Source of the DNA: Defluviitaleaceae bacterium | GTDB taxonomy: Bacteria > Bacillota > Clostridia > Lachnospirales > WQUN01 | Direction: 5' to 3' | DNA: 6,951 nucleotides | NCBI GenBank assembly: GCA_009783395.1 | Contig: WRHA01000318.1 | Location: 1 to 6,951 of the forward strand | Notes under the pieces: model-generated | Seen by the model: only the letters and a program-made list of their open reading frames with translations | Told to the model about the DNA's origin: nothing | Databases searched by the model: none | Made by a program: the position numbers and the translations under genes | Shown: piece by piece, positions 5,193 to 6,951 of the stretch | How positions within the stretch are numbered: position 1 is the first letter of the stretch | Layout of the letters: each line of letters begins with the position of its first letter

Positions 5193-6951
5193 CACGGATC
5201 TCTTTTATCTTCGAAAAGCCGCCGTCTTCGGGCGGCTTTTCGTTTTTTAAGGCTCGAATCGTAACGTATGGATTTTGCGCCATTGTGAACAGCAGGCGCG
5301 CGGGGTTTTGCTGTATGGTTTGCATCAGTGTGTCGGGATTGATCGGGGCATCGGCGCGGAAGGTTAGGACTATATTTTTGCTTTTTTGCGCAATCGAAAT
5401 TATTCCCAGGGCGCGTGCTTCGGATTTCATTAGGGCAACATTTAGGAGATTTACAACAGGCGGCGGCGTTGCGCCAAAGCGATCCTCGATTTCTTCCTGC
5501 ACGTCATAGTAATCTTGCTGTGAATTTATCAGCGAGATTTTTTTATATATTTCAAGTTTTTGCTGTTCGTCGGGGACAAGATGTGTGGGAATGAAGGCGT
5601 CGACGGATATGTCGATGTTGGTTTCGTGTTCGACGGCGGGAGCTTCGCCGCGAAGCCCGCCAACCGCCTCCGCAAGCAGCTTGCAGTACATATCGTACCC
5701 GACAGAATCCATATGCCCGTGCTGTTGCTGGCCAAGCAAATTTCCCGCGCCGCGAATTTCAAGGTCGCGCATGGCAATTTTAAAGCCCGCGCCAAACTCC
5801 GTAAACTCGCGGATGGTTTGCAGGCGTTTTTCGGCTTCCTCGCGCAGAACCTTGTCGCGCCGATACATTAGATATGCGTATGCGAGGCGGCTCGACCTGC
5901 CCACCCGTCCGCGAAGCTGATAAAGTTGCGAAAGCCCCATGAAGTCGGCGTTTTGGATGATTATCGTGTTGACGTTCGGGATGTCCAGACCGGTTTCGAT
6001 GATCGTTGTGCAAACCAAAACATCGACCTCGCCCTCGACGAAATCATGCATGATATTTTCCAGTTCCGTTTCGCTCATTTGTCCGTGCGCGAATGCGACC
6101 CGCGCTTGCGGCACAAGCGCGGCGACACGCGTGGCCTCCTCGGCGATATTGCGCACGCGATTGTGCAAATAGTACACTTGCCCGCCCCGTGCAAGCTCAC
6201 GCGAAATAGCGTCCCGCACAAACTCCGCCGAATATTCCATCACATATGTTTGCACCGGTCTGCGCTCCTCCGGCGGCTCGTCAAGCAAGGACATGTCGCG
6301 AATGCCCGTTAGCGAGAAGTGCAAAGTGCGCGGAATCGGCGTTGCAGTTAGTGTCAGTACGTCGACATTTGCGCGAATTTCCTTCAACTTCTCCTTATGC
6401 CCAACGCCGAAACGCTGTTCTTCGTCGACGATTATCAGCCCGAGGTCTTTGAATTTTACATCCTTCGAAAGCAGTCGATGCGTGCCGATTACAATGTCGG
6501 ACGCGCCGGACGCCAAATTTTTCAGCGTCACTTGTTGCTCTTTTTTTGTTTGGAAGCGCGAGAGCCTTTCGACGGCGATCGGATAAGATTTCATGCGCGA
6601 AGTGAACGTGTAGTAATGTTGCTGTGCGAGAATCGTTGTCGGCACAAGATACGCGACCTGCTTGCCGTCTTGCACCGCCTTAAACGCCGCACGAATCGCA
6701 ATTTCCGTTTTGCCGTATCCCACATCGCCGCAAACAAGGCGATCCATCACACGCGGCGATTCCATATCGCGCTTAACGTCCTCGATTGCCGCGAGCTGGT
6801 CGTCTGTTTCGGTGTGGTGAAACGCGGCTTCAAATTCCGTTTGCCAAACCGTATCCGTGCCGTAAACATGCGCGTTTGCGGCTTGCCTCTCCGCATAAAG
6901 TTTAATCAAATCCTCCGCGAGTATTTCAACCGCCTGCCTCGCACGGGACTT
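5167..6951 (-). CDS. mfd: Transcription-repair coupling factor Mfd, C-terminal half (5' end outside window)
   Basis: Mfd is the cytoplasmic ATP-driven translocase that displaces RNA polymerase stalled at DNA lesions and recruits UvrA for nucleotide excision repair. The visible 594 residues are the C-terminal half of a protein normally about 1100-1200 long; the frame is open through the right edge. The segment begins in the region just before the motor (ARQAVEILAED, then LIKLYAERQA). The RecG-like helicase motor carries Walker A GDVGYGKTE (75-83), DEEQ (176-179), TATPIPRT (202-209), ETGLDIPN (319-326) and QLRGRVGR (345-352). The translocation (TRG) region follows (EFGAGFKIAMRDLEIRGAGN). The C-terminal regulatory domain ends in a helix, FSKIKEIRAILCTLR. 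All motor motifs are intact. A TTG at 6909 is not a plausible start, since homologous sequence continues upstream. The final codons overlap the third TM2 gene, and the loop NEKPPEDGGFSK is encoded by the TM2 terminator hairpin. Confidence 0.97.
   Translation of the reverse strand, partial: KSRARQAVEILAEDLIKLYAERQAANAHVYGTDTVWQTEFEAAFHHTETDDQLAAIEDVKRDMESPRVMDRLVCGDVGYGKTEIAIRAAFKAVQDGKQVAYLVPTTILAQQHYYTFTSRMKSYPIAVERLSRFQTKKEQQVTLKNLASGASDIVIGTHRLLSKDVKFKDLGLIIVDEEQRFGVGHKEKLKEIRANVDVLTLTATPIPRTLHFSLTGIRDMSLLDEPPEERRPVQTYVMEYSAEFVRDAISRELARGGQVYYLHNRVRNIAEEATRVAALVPQARVAFAHGQMSETELENIMHDFVEGEVDVLVCTTIIETGLDIPNVNTIIIQNADFMGLSQLYQLRGRVGRSSRLAYAYLMYRRDKVLREEAEKRLQTIREFTEFGAGFKIAMRDLEIRGAGNLLGQQQHGHMDSVGYDMYCKLLAEAVGGLRGEAPAVEHETNIDISVDAFIPTHLVPDEQQKLEIYKKISLINSQQDYYDVQEEIEDRFGATPPPVVNLLNVALMKSEARALGIISIAQKSKNIVLTFRADAPINPDTLMQTIQQNPARLLFTMAQNPYVTIRALKNEKPPEDGGFSKIKEIRAILCTLRQ
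5212..5248 (+). terminator. Intrinsic terminator of the TM2 cluster, embedded in mfd coding sequence
   Basis: CGAAAAGCCGCC (5212-5223), a 7-nt loop, then GGCGGCTTTTCG (5231-5242) form a perfect 12-bp stem followed by six T (5243-5248). It lies 20 nt after the third TM2 stop and works in the plus direction; no T-run follows on the minus strand. It sits in the 3' coding end of mfd. Confidence 0.9.

Noticed and set aside
5926..6312. 128-codon plus-strand open frame opposite mfd
   Set aside because: Shadow of the helicase motor of Mfd; no independent support.
1..6951. tRNA, rRNA, CRISPR array, insertion sequence or transposase
   Set aside because: No regular spaced repeats, transposase motifs, or tRNA/rRNA-like stretches were seen on either strand.

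Overview
The window looks like a chromosomal segment of an anaerobic Bacillota-type (Clostridia-like) bacterium of roughly balanced base composition. This rests on strong purine-rich Shine-Dalgarno sequences in front of most genes, sigma-A type promoters, a classic GC-hairpin/T-run terminator, GTG starts, and the character of the Mfd and two-component proteins. The taxonomic guess is inference; no marker gene fixes it.

Layout. On the minus strand, reading down from about 4118, is a predicted promoter followed by a three-gene operon. It encodes a sialate O-acetylesterase-like SGNH hydrolase (2252-4081), a CheY-like single-domain response regulator (1860-2237), and a PAS/HisKA/HATPase/REC/Hpt hybrid histidine kinase (1-1867) that runs off the left edge inside its Hpt domain. 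The gene junctions are very tight: 14 nt, then an 8-nt overlap. A divergent intergenic region (4082-4386) separates this operon from a plus-strand cluster. Between two face-away promoters it holds a perfect 16-bp inverted repeat. It also holds a long plus-strand leader with a strong 5' hairpin and a three-segment pairing switch that can cover or free the first Shine-Dalgarno.

The plus-strand cluster is three tandem paralogues of a 74-residue TM2-domain membrane protein (4387-4611, 4645-4869, 4968-5192), closed by an intrinsic terminator (5212-5248). The terminator lies inside the 3' coding end of the convergent mfd gene (5167-6951, minus strand, 5' part outside the window). The coding ends of the third TM2 gene and mfd overlap by 26 bp.

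How it may work together. The response regulator and kinase are an obvious signalling pair without a DNA-binding output, and co-transcription puts the esterase under the same control. The shared palindrome raises the possibility that the esterase/signalling operon and the TM2 operon answer to one regulator. The most unusual item is the TM2 leader: one CGCCCT segment can pair either with an upstream AGGGCG or with an identical AGGGCG that overlaps the Shine-Dalgarno. That is the architecture of a translational riboswitch or thermosensor, and I recognise no known family in it.
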